Assembly: GCA_035353055.1 (NCBI GenBank)
Contig: DAOPYW010000009.1
Coordinates: 1-45,031 of the forward strand
Length of the DNA stretch: 45,031 nt
Source: JAAYDH01 sp035353055
Lineage (GTDB): Bacteria > Bacillota_I > Bacilli_A > RFN20 > CAG-826
Direction of reading: 5' to 3'
Shown here: piece after piece, positions 1 through 7,098 of the stretch
Layout: each line of letters starts with the position of its first letter
Position numbering within the stretch: the stretch's first letter is position 1
Translations under genes and position numbers: made by a program
The notes under the pieces: generated by a model
Database searches by the model: none
What the model was told of the DNA's origin: nothing
What the model saw: the letters and a program-made list of their open reading frames with translations, nothing else

Positions 1-1620
1 TTCTTTAGCCATCATCTCCTCTTCAGTGAAGCGAGTGGGAACATCCTCTTCTGGGAAGGGGTTCAGAGAACCATAGGCGTATTTATTCACTAAAGAGACG
101 AATTGATCTTGGGTGTAGTAGCCGAGTTGGCCTAAGAAAATATCAGTGACTTGGCGGTCGCCGGAAACGACGAGCATCATCTCGTCTTCCGCGGAGGCGA
201 CATGACCGGCCAATAAATCGTATTGAGAGAGAATATAGTCGGATGAGTCAGGAGCGGAGTAAAAGACATCGGTCAAGAGCGAGATTACGCTGGCATAGTC
301 GCTAAAGGAAGTGCTCTTGACAATCTTGACATACATGGATTCCAATTCTTCGAGCGATAAGGTGTGATTGATTCCCTCACTAGTTCCTGTTTCATTAGTG
401 AGATTCACATCCGTGTACATGTTGAGTTTGAAGTTGATGCCATAATCTTTTTCCATCGCGGCATAGTACTCTTTTGGCATCTCGTCGACAAAGTCGACAT
501 AGTCTTGGTTTATTTCATTGTTGACCATAAAACTCTCGAGATTGTTCTTTTGAGCGGTCAGATATTCAATCATGAAATCGACATCGATATAGCCATCTTC
601 GTAGGCTTTTGCTACTGCCTCTTGCTGTGCGGTCTGGCTGAAAGATGCCATCAGGTTCGCAAAATCAAGCGATCGCTTCTCGACGGAGATTGGATTTCCC
701 GAGAGCATATCATCTTGCATATCTTTGATATATGATTTAACGCCGGTAGATACCGCGAGAACCGCAGAGATACCGATAATGCCAATAGAACCAGCGACGC
801 ATACTAGAGCGGTTCTCTTAAATTTAGCTAATAGATTGCGCCCCGAAAGGCCCAACGCGGTCAGCAGCGACATCTTGGATCTGACCTGCGGTTTCTTTAT
901 CTCGCGATAGCTATTGACGGATTTTGCTTCTTCTTCGTCAGAAAAAGGGCGGGTGTCACTGGTGACTTCGCCATCTTTGAGATTGATGATGCGGTTGGCA
1001 TAGCGGTTCGCTAAATCGGGGTTATGGGTGACCATGATTACCAAGCGATCACTAGCCACTATTTTTAATAGGTCCATGATTTGTAGCGAAGTTTCAGTGT
1101 CGAGAGCACCAGTCGGTTCATCAGCTAAAACAATTTCTGGGTCATTGACTAAGGCTCGGGCGATAGCCACTCTTTGAGCTTGGCCACCGCTGAGCTGATT
1201 AGGCATCTTTTTATACAAGCCCTTTAAGCCGACTTTATCGATGGCTTCCATGGCTTTTTTGCGTCGTTCGGCTTTCTTATAACCGCCGATAGTTAAGGCT
1301 AATTCGACGTTTCCTAAAACAGTGAGGTGGCTGACAAGGTTGTAGGATTGAAAAACAAAACCTACAGAGTGATTGCGATAGGTATCCCAATCGCGGTCAT
1401 TGTATTGCTTGGTGGAGCGACCTTCGATGATTAAATCGCCATTTGTGTAGCGGTCTAGGCCACCAGTGATGTTTAAAAGAGTGGTTTTACCACTGCCTGA
1501 AGGACCGAAGATAGCCACAAATTCATTGCGGCGAAAATTGATGCTGACATTTTTTAAGGCGTTGACGGTCGGCTGATCCTTGATGAGATAATCTTTGTTG
1601 ATATGAACTAATTTGAGCAT
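1..1620 (-). CDS. MacB/FtsX-type ABC transporter, fused ATPase-permease, 3' end missing
   Basis: The frame is open from the ATG at 1620 to the left edge, giving at least 540 codons with no stop. The N-terminal ~230 residues are an ABC ATPase of the LolD/MacB class: Walker A GPSGSGKT at 39-46, signature LSGGQ at 143-147, Walker B IVLADE at 163-168 and the H-loop His at about 199. A linker leads to a hydrophobic segment at about 275-300, then a long polar extracytoplasmic region that runs off the window, as in MacB/FtsX permeases. The missing part should hold the remaining membrane helices. An AGGTGG-like ribosome site lies just before the ATG. Family members export lipoproteins, peptides or antimicrobials; the substrate here cannot be told. 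A perfect inverted repeat lies between the promoter and the start, so it is probably regulated. Confidence 0.9.
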   Translation of the reverse strand, partial: MLKLVHINKDYLIKDQPTVNALKNVSINFRRNEFVAIFGPSGSGKTTLLNITGGLDRYTNGDLIIEGRSTKQYNDRDWDTYRNHSVGFVFQSYNLVSHLTVLGNVELALTIGGYKKAERRKKAMEAIDKVGLKGLYKKMPNQLSGGQAQRVAIARALVNDPEIVLADEPTGALDTETSLQIMDLLKIVASDRLVIMVTHNPDLANRYANRIINLKDGEVTSDTRPFSDEEEAKSVNSYREIKKPQVRSKMSLLTALGLSGRNLLAKFKRTALVCVAGSIGIIGISAVLAVSTGVKSYIKDMQDDMLSGNPISVEKRSLDFANLMASFSQTAQQEAVAKAYEDGYIDVDFMIEYLTAQKNNLESFMVNNEINQDYVDFVDEMPKEYYAAMEKDYGINFKLNMYTDVNLTNETGTSEGINHTLSLEELESMYVKIVKSTSFSDYASVISLLTDVFYSAPDSSDYILSQYDLLAGHVASAEDEMMLVVSGDRQVTDIFLGQLGYYTQDQFVSLVNKYAYGSLNPFPEEDVPTRFTEEEMMAKE

Positions 1621-1633
1621 TTGCCACCTCCGC

Positions 1634-1688
1634 AATGAAGATACTTCATTAATTGGTATCTATAATTACTATCAATTATTGCCATCAA
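1634..1688 (-). promoter_or_regulatory. Promoter and operator-like inverted repeat of the ABC transporter
   Basis: On the minus strand a TTGATG (1683-1688) and a TATAGA (1659-1664) are 18 bases apart. Just downstream, at the expected start of transcription, is a perfect 7-bp inverted repeat AATGAAG-N3-CTTCATT at 1634-1650. The position suits a repressor site. The TetR-type gene at 2836 is the nearest regulator, but the link is inference. Confidence 0.5.
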
Positions 1689-1702
1689 TGTCAATGAATA
1701 TG

Positions 1703-1726
1703 AAAAAACTCTAAGTACTCTTAGAG
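1703..1726 (-). terminator. Terminator of the two-gene membrane protein unit
   Basis: On the minus strand CTCTAAG-AGTA-CTTAGAG forms a perfect 7-bp stem followed by six T. It lies after the stop at 1759 and before the ABC transporter promoter, so it separates the two transcription units. Confidence 0.85.
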
Positions 1727-1758
1727 CTCGTTAATATCGCCTTGCGAAGTGATTTTGC

Positions 1759-2298
1759 TTATGATTCTTCAGATTTAGACTTGTCGCTTGAAGCAATTAA
1801 CTGGCGAATATGAAAACTCTCAGGTCCAGCCTTCTGGATGTTCTCCTGAGTGGGTTTAACCTTCAATTTTCCTAATAGTTCATCGCCTTCTCGAGTTAAT
1901 TCATCTAATAAAGCGTTCTTTCTGCGACGGGTGAAGAAGAAGATGAGCAAGATGAATAGAGCGATGGAAAAGCAGAATAAACTCAAGATGAGCAAAAAGA
2001 TTAAATAGCTAATTGAGGAGAGGAAAAGCCAGGGGATTAAAAATGCTAATCCGACGATAATCCAAACGATTGCGGAGATGGGAAAACTCGTGGAGATTAT
2101 TCGCGCCTGAAAGCTCAGGGAGCGGAGGCGGCGAAAGCGAGGGTGCTGGCGGTCTCTTTTCATTGTCAAGGTGATGTGATTGCCACTATTGTTTTGGGTA
2201 TTGGAAACGAATTCCCAGCCAAAATGTTCGCTAAAAGCAATCTCTTTTTCGAGGTTCTTTTTCAGAATTTTCCAGGTTTTAGTTTCGTACTTTTTCAT
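1759..2298 (-). CDS. Small membrane protein of unknown function (179 aa)
   Basis: I do not recognise a family. The N-terminal ~75 residues are polar and basic. Two strongly hydrophobic segments follow at about 72-95 and 97-122, then a charged C-terminal tail rich in Lys, Glu and Ser. The start at 2298 has AGGA eight bases upstream, inside the last codons of the preceding gene, which it overlaps by 20 bases. The two genes are therefore translationally coupled and their products probably act together at the membrane. A clear terminator follows. The pair lies divergent from a TetR-type regulator and upstream of an ABC exporter gene; whether it works with either is unknown. Confidence 0.75.
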   Translation of the reverse strand: MKKYETKTWKILKKNLEKEIAFSEHFGWEFVSNTQNNSGNHITLTMKRDRQHPRFRRLRSLSFQARIISTSFPISAIVWIIVGLAFLIPWLFLSSISYLIFLLILSLFCFSIALFILLIFFFTRRRKNALLDELTREGDELLGKLKVKPTQENIQKAGPESFHIRQLIASSDKSKSEES

Positions 2299-2743
2299 CT
2301 TTTAATTCCTGAACTTTTCTTTGATACTCGCTGTATCTTTCTTCTCTGCTGTTAGAGTATTTTAGAGATTGTCTAGTTCTGATAATAGCTAAAACGCCTA
2401 AACCGCTGGAAAAGATGACTCCTGGCAAGAGGGCCGCTAAGAGCCATAAGAGTTGATCGAAATTAGGATCAACGTAACTCATTACGAGATAAAGGGTCAA
2501 AAAAGCTACCGCCAGAGCAGAAGTAACATATAGAGACCACATCGGGATGTCAGAGATTCGAAAATATCTTTTTTCTAAGATGGCTAATTGATTGTAATAA
2601 GGTATTTTCTCATCGCGGATAAACTGCAATTCAATCTTTTCGCCTCTCGCGTTCTCTTCCTTTAATTGCCAGTCGAACAATGAAGCATCAAGCAAGGCAA
2701 AAAATCGACTATTTGATTCGACAAGAATGCGCTTTTTTTCCAT
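2279..2743 (-). CDS. Small membrane protein of unknown function (154 aa)
   Basis: No family recognised. About 70 polar N-terminal residues precede two hydrophobic segments at roughly 68-90 and 97-122, and a charged C-terminus follows, the same architecture as the downstream protein (1759-2298). The two may be distant relatives. There is no visible ribosome binding site. A TAAAAT box on the minus strand at 2750-2755, with TTGTGA 17 bases further upstream, lies only six bases before the ATG, so the transcript probably starts at the start codon itself. The gene diverges from the TetR-type gene at 2836, and the two share a 92-base intergenic region, so regulation by that repressor is plausible. 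Confidence 0.75.
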   Translation of the reverse strand: MEKKRILVESNSRFFALLDASLFDWQLKEENARGEKIELQFIRDEKIPYYNQLAILEKRYFRISDIPMWSLYVTSALAVAFLTLYLVMSYVDPNFDQLLWLLAALLPGVIFSSGLGVLAIIRTRQSLKYSNSREERYSEYQRKVQELKDEKVRN

Positions 2744-2749
2744 AGCAAC

Positions 2750-2829
2750 ATTTTATCTTTAAAGCTTATTATTCACAAGAAAAAGCACTTAAATAACCAT
2801 ATTTTGTTATTTTAGAAAATTGCTATAAT
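2750..2829. promoter_or_regulatory. Divergent promoters, both predicted leaderless
   Basis: Minus strand: TTGTGA, 17 bases, TAAAAT at 2750-2755, six bases, ATG at 2743. Plus strand: extended -10 TGC-TATAAT (TATAAT at 2824-2829), six bases, ATG at 2836. Both transcripts should begin at the A of the start codon. Between the boxes lies AATAAC-N8-GTTATT at about 2792-2811, a 6-bp inverted repeat that may be the operator of the TetR-type protein. Confidence 0.6.
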
Positions 2830-2835
2830 AAAAAC

Positions 2836-3375
2836 ATGAGTGCAAAAACCCCCAAAAACAAGCCAAACACTAAGGAATTATTGACCTTATCCTTGAATGA
2901 ACTGATGCTCAAAAAGGAATTCAAAGATATTTCCATTTCCGAAATTTGTGAAAATGCTCATGTTTCTCGCATGACTTTCTACCGCCATTTCGATGATAAA
3001 GAGGATATTTTTGTCACCCATTGCGATGATACGTTCGAAACCTTTTTTTCAGAGTGCCAGAAATTGGCAAATCCAACAACAGAAGAGATTGTATTATATA
3101 TGTTTTCATTTTTTAAAAAATGTCAACCGCAGATTAATATTTTAAAAAAGGCCGAAAAGCAAGACATACTAGTCAAACAATTCTACTTCTATTCCCGCTA
3201 TATATTGTGCAAAATACCTTCTATACGCGAACATTTTGACCTCGACAATAAAGTTATTTTTGCCTTTCTAGCTGGCGGAATATTCAACATCTTGATGCGC
3301 TGGGTTGATAACGGAATGAAGGAGACGCCTGAATATCTAGCCAAGTGCTTGCTCGATGTATTCAAAAACACTTAA
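2836..3375 (+). CDS. TetR/AcrR-family transcriptional regulator
   Basis: The 179-residue protein has a typical TetR N-terminal DNA-binding domain at about 12-60: an ISISEICENAHVSRMTFYRHF helix-turn-helix core followed by DDKEDIF. The remaining ~115 residues form a helical ligand-binding and dimer domain with no specific match that I can name; its hydrophobic C-terminal stretch resembles the TetR_C domains found in Firmicutes regulators. The ATG at 2836 fits the family start. It has no ribosome binding site and lies six bases after an extended -10 box, so it is predicted to be leaderless. Candidate targets are the divergent membrane-protein pair and the ABC exporter at 1-1620. The effector is unknown. 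Confidence 0.88.
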   Translation: MSAKTPKNKPNTKELLTLSLNELMLKKEFKDISISEICENAHVSRMTFYRHFDDKEDIFVTHCDDTFETFFSECQKLANPTTEEIVLYMFSFFKKCQPQINILKKAEKQDILVKQFYFYSRYILCKIPSIREHFDLDNKVIFAFLAGGIFNILMRWVDNGMKETPEYLAKCLLDVFKNT

Positions 3376-3656
3376 TTTAACCTTTAAAATATTACGAAAG
3401 ATATAAAAAACGGTATCATAGGTATCGATACTTTCGTGGTAGTACAGCCAATCATTATCTTCAAAAAAATATTTTTATATGTTTAATTATTTCGCAAAGA
3501 GGATAGAGCATCTATAAATGACAAATTACGTTTAATAACTCGAACACAATTAAAACAATAATGAGGGAAAATCACAAATTAAATAATATTGATAAAAAAA
3601 GCAATATTATTATCCGAATTTTTTTCATTAAACTTTATTGTGGTTTGAGAGGAGCA
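3376..3656. other. AT-rich intergenic region with a 10-bp inverted repeat
   Basis: No gene is visible. A perfect 10-bp inverted repeat AATAATATTG (3582-3591) and CAATATTATT (3602-3611) has a 10-base A-rich spacer. Several shorter imperfect repeats around GTATC/GATAC lie at about 3400-3440. It is not followed by a convincing T-tract on either strand, so it is more likely a binding site or cruciform-prone spacer than a terminator. Confidence 0.4.
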
Positions 3657-3713
3657 ATGCTATTATTTGATTGCGAAAGCACCATCTTCGTTTGGTTAAT
3701 AACGATGCCTTAA
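3657..3713 (+). CDS. Possible 18-residue peptide of a mini-gene
   Basis: An 18-codon frame (MLLFDCESTIFVWLITMP, then TAA) starts at an ATG with GAGAGGAG ideally spaced upstream. A possible -10 box TAAACT lies at 3629-3634. The stop is followed within seven bases by the hairpin CCTGT-TGA-ACAGG (3720-3732) and then a full terminator (3740-3764), so the whole forms a compact transcription unit. The peptide is mostly hydrophobic with one Lys-free acidic patch. It could be a leader peptide, a small membrane peptide or a chance frame inside a structured RNA. No downstream gene lies on the same strand for over 3 kb, so it is not an obvious attenuator. Confidence 0.35.
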   Translation: MLLFDCESTIFVWLITMP

Positions 3714-3739
3714 GGGGAACCTGTTGAACAGGCGCAGCT

Positions 3740-3764
3740 GAGAGATTGGAATATCTCTCTTTTT
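3740..3764 (+). terminator. Terminator of the mini-gene
   Basis: GAGAGAT (3740-3746), a six-base loop, ATCTCTC (3753-3759) and five T. It faces the terminator of the tRNA operon coming from the other strand. Confidence 0.7.
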
Positions 3765-3768
3765 GTTT

Positions 3769-3798
3769 AAAAAATGTGCGATACTTTGATACCGCACA
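3769..3798 (-). terminator. Terminator of the tRNA-Asp/tRNA-Phe operon
   Basis: On the minus strand TGTGCGGTA pairs with TATCGCACA around a six-base loop (3775-3798), followed by six T (3769-3774). The stem includes one G-T pair. Confidence 0.85.
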
Positions 3799-3873
3799 AA
3801 AGATTTCACTAAAAGATTTTTGAAAAGATATATGAATTTGAGCACAGCGAATTAGTGCATATGGATAATTGAA

Positions 3874-3949
3874 TGGTGGTCTAGGAGAGATTTGCACTCC
3901 CGACACGAAGATTTTCAGTCTTCTGCTCTACTACCTGAGCTACCAGACC
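3874..3949 (-). tRNA. tRNA-Phe (GAA)
   Basis: A 76-base cloverleaf: acceptor GGTCTGG/CTAGACC, D-arm GCTC/GAGC, anticodon loop CTGAAAA with anticodon GAA and U33, T-loop TGCAAAT, encoded CCA. It follows tRNA-Asp in one transcript on the minus strand. Confidence 0.96.
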
Positions 3950-3963
3950 AGAGATTAAAGCGC

Positions 3964-4039
3964 TGGCGGACCATACGGGAATCGAACCCGTGGTCTTCTC
4001 CGTGACAGGGAGACATGTTAACCGCTACACCAATGGTCC
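3964..4039 (-). tRNA. tRNA-Asp (GTC)
   Basis: A 76-base cloverleaf with acceptor GGACCAT/ATGGTCC, anticodon loop CTGTCAC (anticodon GTC, U33), T-loop TTCGATT and encoded CCA. It is first in a two-tRNA operon with tRNA-Phe. Confidence 0.97.
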
Positions 4040-4059
4040 TTATGCTAAGCGCTTAATTA

Positions 4060-4087
4060 TTATTAAAGAAAAAACGGAAAAATGCAA
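4060..4087 (-). promoter_or_regulatory. Promoter of the tRNA-Asp/tRNA-Phe operon
   Basis: On the minus strand TTGCAT (4082-4087), 16 bases, TAATAA (4060-4065), about 20 bases before the 5' end of tRNA-Asp. Confidence 0.55.
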
Positions 4088-4210
4088 GTTCTTTTCAATG
4101 CCCTATTTCGAAATTGGTGACTTTTGAGTTTTTTATATGAATATTTGCCTATTCCTTTTGTAAAAAGAAATACTTTTTTTGCTTAAAGTGTATCGCCTGC
4201 AAAAGGGCAC

Positions 4211-4242
4211 AAAAAAGACTTCGTGAAACGCGAAGCCTTTTG
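4211..4242 (-). terminator. Terminator of the rubrerythrin gene
   Basis: On the minus strand GGCTTCG, a seven-base loop and CGAAGTC form a stem that ends in a run of six T at 4211-4216. Confidence 0.8.
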
Positions 4243-4255
4243 ATCATTGTGACGA

Positions 4256-4795
4256 TTAATAATTGGCAGCTCTGAGCTCAAAATAGCTCATTGGATGATT
4301 GCAGACTGGACAGACCGCCGGGGCGTCTTTGCCAATGTGAATGTGACCGCAGTTGCGGCACTTCCACACCACCACGTCGGGAGCAATAAAGACTTTGCCT
4401 TCTCGGACATTCTCCAAGAGTTTGAGATATCTCTCTTCATGCTTAGCTTCAATGGCAGCCACTAATTCAAATTTGCCAGCGATCTCGATAAAGCCTTCTT
4501 CGCGAGCGACTTTAGCCATCTTCTTGTACATGTCGGTCCATTCGTAGTGTTCACCCTCAGCAGCATCCTTTAAGTTTTCGGCTGTCGAAGCGATTTCACC
4601 GCCATGGAGATACTTGAACCATAGTTTGGCGTGCTCTTTCTCGTTTTCAGCAGTCTCTAAAAAGATCGCGGAAATTTGCTCATAGCCTTCCTTTTTGGCT
4701 TTGCTCGCATAGTAGGTGTACTTATTTCTTGCTTGTGATTCACCAGCAAAAGCAATCTGTAGGTTTTTCTCTGTTTTTGAACCTTTTAAATCCAT
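4256..4795 (-). CDS. Rubrerythrin
   Basis: A 179-residue protein of normal family length. The N-terminal ferritin-like four-helix domain carries the di-iron ligands: E19 in the AGESQARNKY segment, E52-x-x-H55 in ENEKEH, the E97-E104 region of the third helix and E116-x-x-H119. The C-terminal rubredoxin-like domain holds C146-x-x-C149 and C162-x-x-C165 for one iron. Rubrerythrins reduce hydrogen peroxide in the cytoplasm of anaerobes, taking electrons from NAD(P)H through a rubredoxin or flavoprotein. This fits an anaerobic or microaerophilic host. It is a single-gene unit with an extended -10 promoter (TGT-TATAAT, TTTGCC 17 bases upstream), an AAGGAG site and its own terminator. Confidence 0.97.
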   Translation of the reverse strand: MDLKGSKTEKNLQIAFAGESQARNKYTYYASKAKKEGYEQISAIFLETAENEKEHAKLWFKYLHGGEIASTAENLKDAAEGEHYEWTDMYKKMAKVAREEGFIEIAGKFELVAAIEAKHEERYLKLLENVREGKVFIAPDVVVWKCRNCGHIHIGKDAPAVCPVCNHPMSYFELRAANY

Positions 4796-4819
4796 ATTAA
4801 ATCTCCTTATTGTATTTAA

Positions 4820-4848
4820 ATTATAACATGCTTCAAAACGATGGCAAA
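4820..4848 (-). promoter_or_regulatory. Rubrerythrin promoter
   Basis: On the minus strand TTTGCC (4843-4848), 17 bases, TATAAT (4820-4825) with an extended TG motif. No clear PerR-type box was seen. Confidence 0.6.
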
Positions 4849-4871
4849 AGCGGATGCTTTAATATTTTAGG

Positions 4872-5639
4872 CTACTCGGGAGTGTAATCGTTCAATATCG
4901 GAAATCTCAAGTCAACTTTGGTGGAGAATTTGACCTTAGATTTCTCATAGAGATCTCCATCGGAAAATTGGTATTCTATCTCTTTGAGATAATTGTTATC
5001 CCATTCAATGGTTTTGACAATAGTCTTTTTCTCTTTATCAATCGTGCGATACTTAACGGTTAAATTGTCAGAAGACGCGGAAGTGGTTTTGACTTTGATA
5101 TAGTCATAGATAGTGTTGGGAATCTCACTTAGAAAGCCAGTCTCCTCATCCAGCATTTCGTCTTTTAAATCTATTCCCTTATATTGCCTGAGGCTCTTAG
5201 ATATTACTGCTTGATAATGAGCGAGGAGAAAATCGCTCATCTCAGCGTGCTGGGTATAAGTCCTCTCATAAGCCCCATTCGCATATGTTTGTTCAGCGAT
5301 GTAATAGATGCCTTTGTTAAAGAAGACATAATTTTGATCGTCGGCCAACAATTGACCATCAAGGTCTTTTTTCTGCCTCTCTTCGTGAAAGAAAAATTTG
5401 GGATAGCTAACGGTGACGGTTGATTTTTCGATGTATCCTTCAGTCTCATCCTTGTTGTTGCTAGTGAATTCGGTCTTGATTGAAAAGACGAGAGTCTCAT
5501 CATTCACCGCTTCTTGAGCGAGGTAGATATCATTTAAAAGCTCTCGGGCTTCTTTCATTGAGATGATCTTCGCATATTGGCAAGCCGTTAATGGCATTGC
5601 AAGGACCAGCAAAGTGGTTATGAGAATCTTTTTCTTCAT
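4872..5639 (-). CDS. Predicted lipoprotein of unknown function (255 aa)
   Basis: The N-terminus MKKKILITTLLVLAMPLTAC is a lipoprotein signal peptide with lipobox LTAC, Cys20 being the lipidation site. The mature part is polar, rich in Lys, Asp, Glu and Thr with many predicted beta strands and no other Cys or membrane segment, suggesting an outer-face beta-rich domain. I do not recognise a family. There is no ribosome binding site. A TAAAAT box (5648-5653 on the minus strand, TTGCAT 17 bases upstream) lies eight bases before the ATG, so the transcript is probably leaderless. It stands alone between rubrerythrin and a glycosyltransferase on the same strand, each with its own terminator or promoter. 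Confidence 0.8.
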   Translation of the reverse strand: MKKKILITTLLVLAMPLTACQYAKIISMKEARELLNDIYLAQEAVNDETLVFSIKTEFTSNNKDETEGYIEKSTVTVSYPKFFFHEERQKKDLDGQLLADDQNYVFFNKGIYYIAEQTYANGAYERTYTQHAEMSDFLLAHYQAVISKSLRQYKGIDLKDEMLDEETGFLSEIPNTIYDYIKVKTTSASSDNLTVKYRTIDKEKKTIVKTIEWDNNYLKEIEYQFSDGDLYEKSKVKFSTKVDLRFPILNDYTPE

Positions 5640-5644
5640 GCCTG

Positions 5645-5676
5645 TTTATTTTAAAATAAAAGGGGCTGTGATGCAA
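5645..5676 (-). promoter_or_regulatory. Promoter of the lipoprotein gene with overlapping palindrome
   Basis: On the minus strand TTGCAT (5671-5676), 17 bases, TAAAAT (5648-5653). The -10 box sits inside the perfect 16-bp palindrome TTTATTTTAAAATAAA at 5645-5660. An AT-only palindrome of this size can arise by chance. Confidence 0.5.
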
Positions 5677-5708
5677 CAAGCCCTCTGGCACTACAAAAAT
5701 AAGCAGCA

Positions 5709-5733
5709 AGAAAAAAGGTGGACTTTCCACCTT
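5709..5733 (-). terminator. Terminator of the glycosyltransferase gene
   Basis: On the minus strand AAGGTGGA (5726-5733), loop, TCCACCTT (5715-5722), then a T-run. Perfect 8-bp stem. Confidence 0.88.
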
Positions 5734-5739
5734 ATTATT

Positions 5740-6927
5740 TTATTGTTTGGATTTGATCTTCTGCTTCAGCCAGGGCTTTTTACCATCGAAATTCTTGTAG
5801 GTATCGATGAGCATTTTTTCCATGCGATCCATGCATAGATTAATCTCGAATTGCTCAGCGAATTTCGAATATTGAACCGAGGCCTTTTTTCTCTCTTCTG
5901 GATGCTCGATCCACCAGTCGATTTTCTTCGCTAAATCGCGAGCGGAATGATGATAGAAGGAAGACTCAGGTCTCAGGGAGAACTTGCTTGTCGCGCTCCG
6001 CGGGGAGTTGGATATCACAGGAACCAGACCACATGATAATGCTTCGAGGCAGGAAATAGCTTCAATTTCAATCAGGGAAGTATGGACATATAAGTCCGCG
6101 CATCCGAGCAACTGGGTTAGCTCTTCGTGCTTGAACGATTGCATAATCGCAGGATTATCTTTCATGTGGCGGTGAATCCATCGTCTCAATGCCTTTTCTT
6201 TAGGCCCAGAACCAGCGAGGACGATTTGGATCTCGTTTTTGTGCTTGCTCATCAGAGCGGCCTTCAATAAGAGAACTTGCTTTTTCTCCGCGGAATAACG
6301 CCCTGACATCACGATGAGGAACTTACCTTTAAATTCCTCCGGTTTTTCATGGCGAACCGAAAGATTGAATAAAGAGGCATCGACCCCATTAGAAATCGCG
6401 TAAGGCTTAGGCCCTTTCATATAGCGGCGAACGTAGTCGCGAATAAATGAAGTAGGATAATGAATAGCATCGCACATGCAGTAGTAATGCTTCCAGAAGT
6501 TGCGGTAGATTGCCGCATTAGCTAAGGGGAAATTCATCATGAAAACATGGCTGCTGAGATTCTCCGCTTGAGCGTGGAAGCCACTAGTAAAGGGGATGTT
6601 ATTCTTTAAGCAATAGCGGGCAGCAGCTCGTCCGGCTGAGAATGGCAATATGGAGTGGACGATGTCCGCTCCTTCGATGGCTTTTTGGAGGATGGCTTCA
6701 TCGACCTTGGCGATGGAGACCCCATTCTTTTTGACATAGCCATTATAGATGCCAAAATTGATGGTCGGAATAATAAAATAGCCTGGCTGACCGGCGCAGG
6801 ATTTATCGCAGCAAAGAACGCGCACTTCGTAGCCTTTGCTTTTCAATGAATTAATGAGATTTAAAGCCGCAAGGGTGGTTCCATTATTAGGCTTACCAAG
6901 CACATCGGCAATAATAGTGATAACCAT
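5740..6927 (-). CDS. GT4-family glycosyltransferase, likely lipid or cell-envelope glycosyltransferase
   Basis: A 395-residue GT-B fold enzyme. The N-terminal domain starts with ITIIADVLGKPNNGTTLAA, the acceptor-side loop typical of GT4 enzymes. The C-terminal donor domain has GRYSAEKKQ, a LAGSGPKEKAL stretch and the EX7E motif in EIEAISCLE, which binds the nucleotide sugar. The general pattern resembles 1,2-diacylglycerol 3-glucosyltransferases that make glycolipid membrane anchors in Firmicutes and Mollicutes, but several GT4 subfamilies look alike, so the acceptor is not certain. No signal peptide or membrane helix; probably peripheral on the inner face of the membrane. A good ribosome site (AAAGGAA) precedes the ATG. 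It is divergent from glyA. Confidence 0.88.
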   Translation of the reverse strand: MVITIIADVLGKPNNGTTLAALNLINSLKSKGYEVRVLCCDKSCAGQPGYFIIPTINFGIYNGYVKKNGVSIAKVDEAILQKAIEGADIVHSILPFSAGRAAARYCLKNNIPFTSGFHAQAENLSSHVFMMNFPLANAAIYRNFWKHYYCMCDAIHYPTSFIRDYVRRYMKGPKPYAISNGVDASLFNLSVRHEKPEEFKGKFLIVMSGRYSAEKKQVLLLKAALMSKHKNEIQIVLAGSGPKEKALRRWIHRHMKDNPAIMQSFKHEELTQLLGCADLYVHTSLIEIEAISCLEALSCGLVPVISNSPRSATSKFSLRPESSFYHHSARDLAKKIDWWIEHPEERKKASVQYSKFAEQFEINLCMDRMEKMLIDTYKNFDGKKPWLKQKIKSKQ

Positions 6928-7098
6928 AATGTTTCCTTTCTAACCTTATTTAGTATTATACAAGATATATCGCAATTATTCGACAAGGACAGGTCTAGCG
7001 ACATTTAGCGTCTATTTATTAGCTCATTAAAATATTTTAATAATTGGTATTATTCGCCTTTTATTTTTTGCTAGAATTATTTAAGGAGTGTGATACAT

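Noticed and set aside
364..910. Plus-strand open frames of 123 and 61 residues
   Set aside because: They are shadows of the ABC transporter read on the minus strand, which has a full set of ABC motifs in a continuous frame.
3700..3760. CTGAGA motif resembling part of a TPP riboswitch
   Set aside because: The second conserved TPP block (GCGTAGGGA type) is absent, and the GAGAGA stretch is one arm of a terminator. There is also no thiamine gene downstream.
3628..3906. 92-residue open frame on the minus strand
   Set aside because: It runs into tRNA-Phe and through the tRNA terminator hairpin, and its composition is not protein-like.
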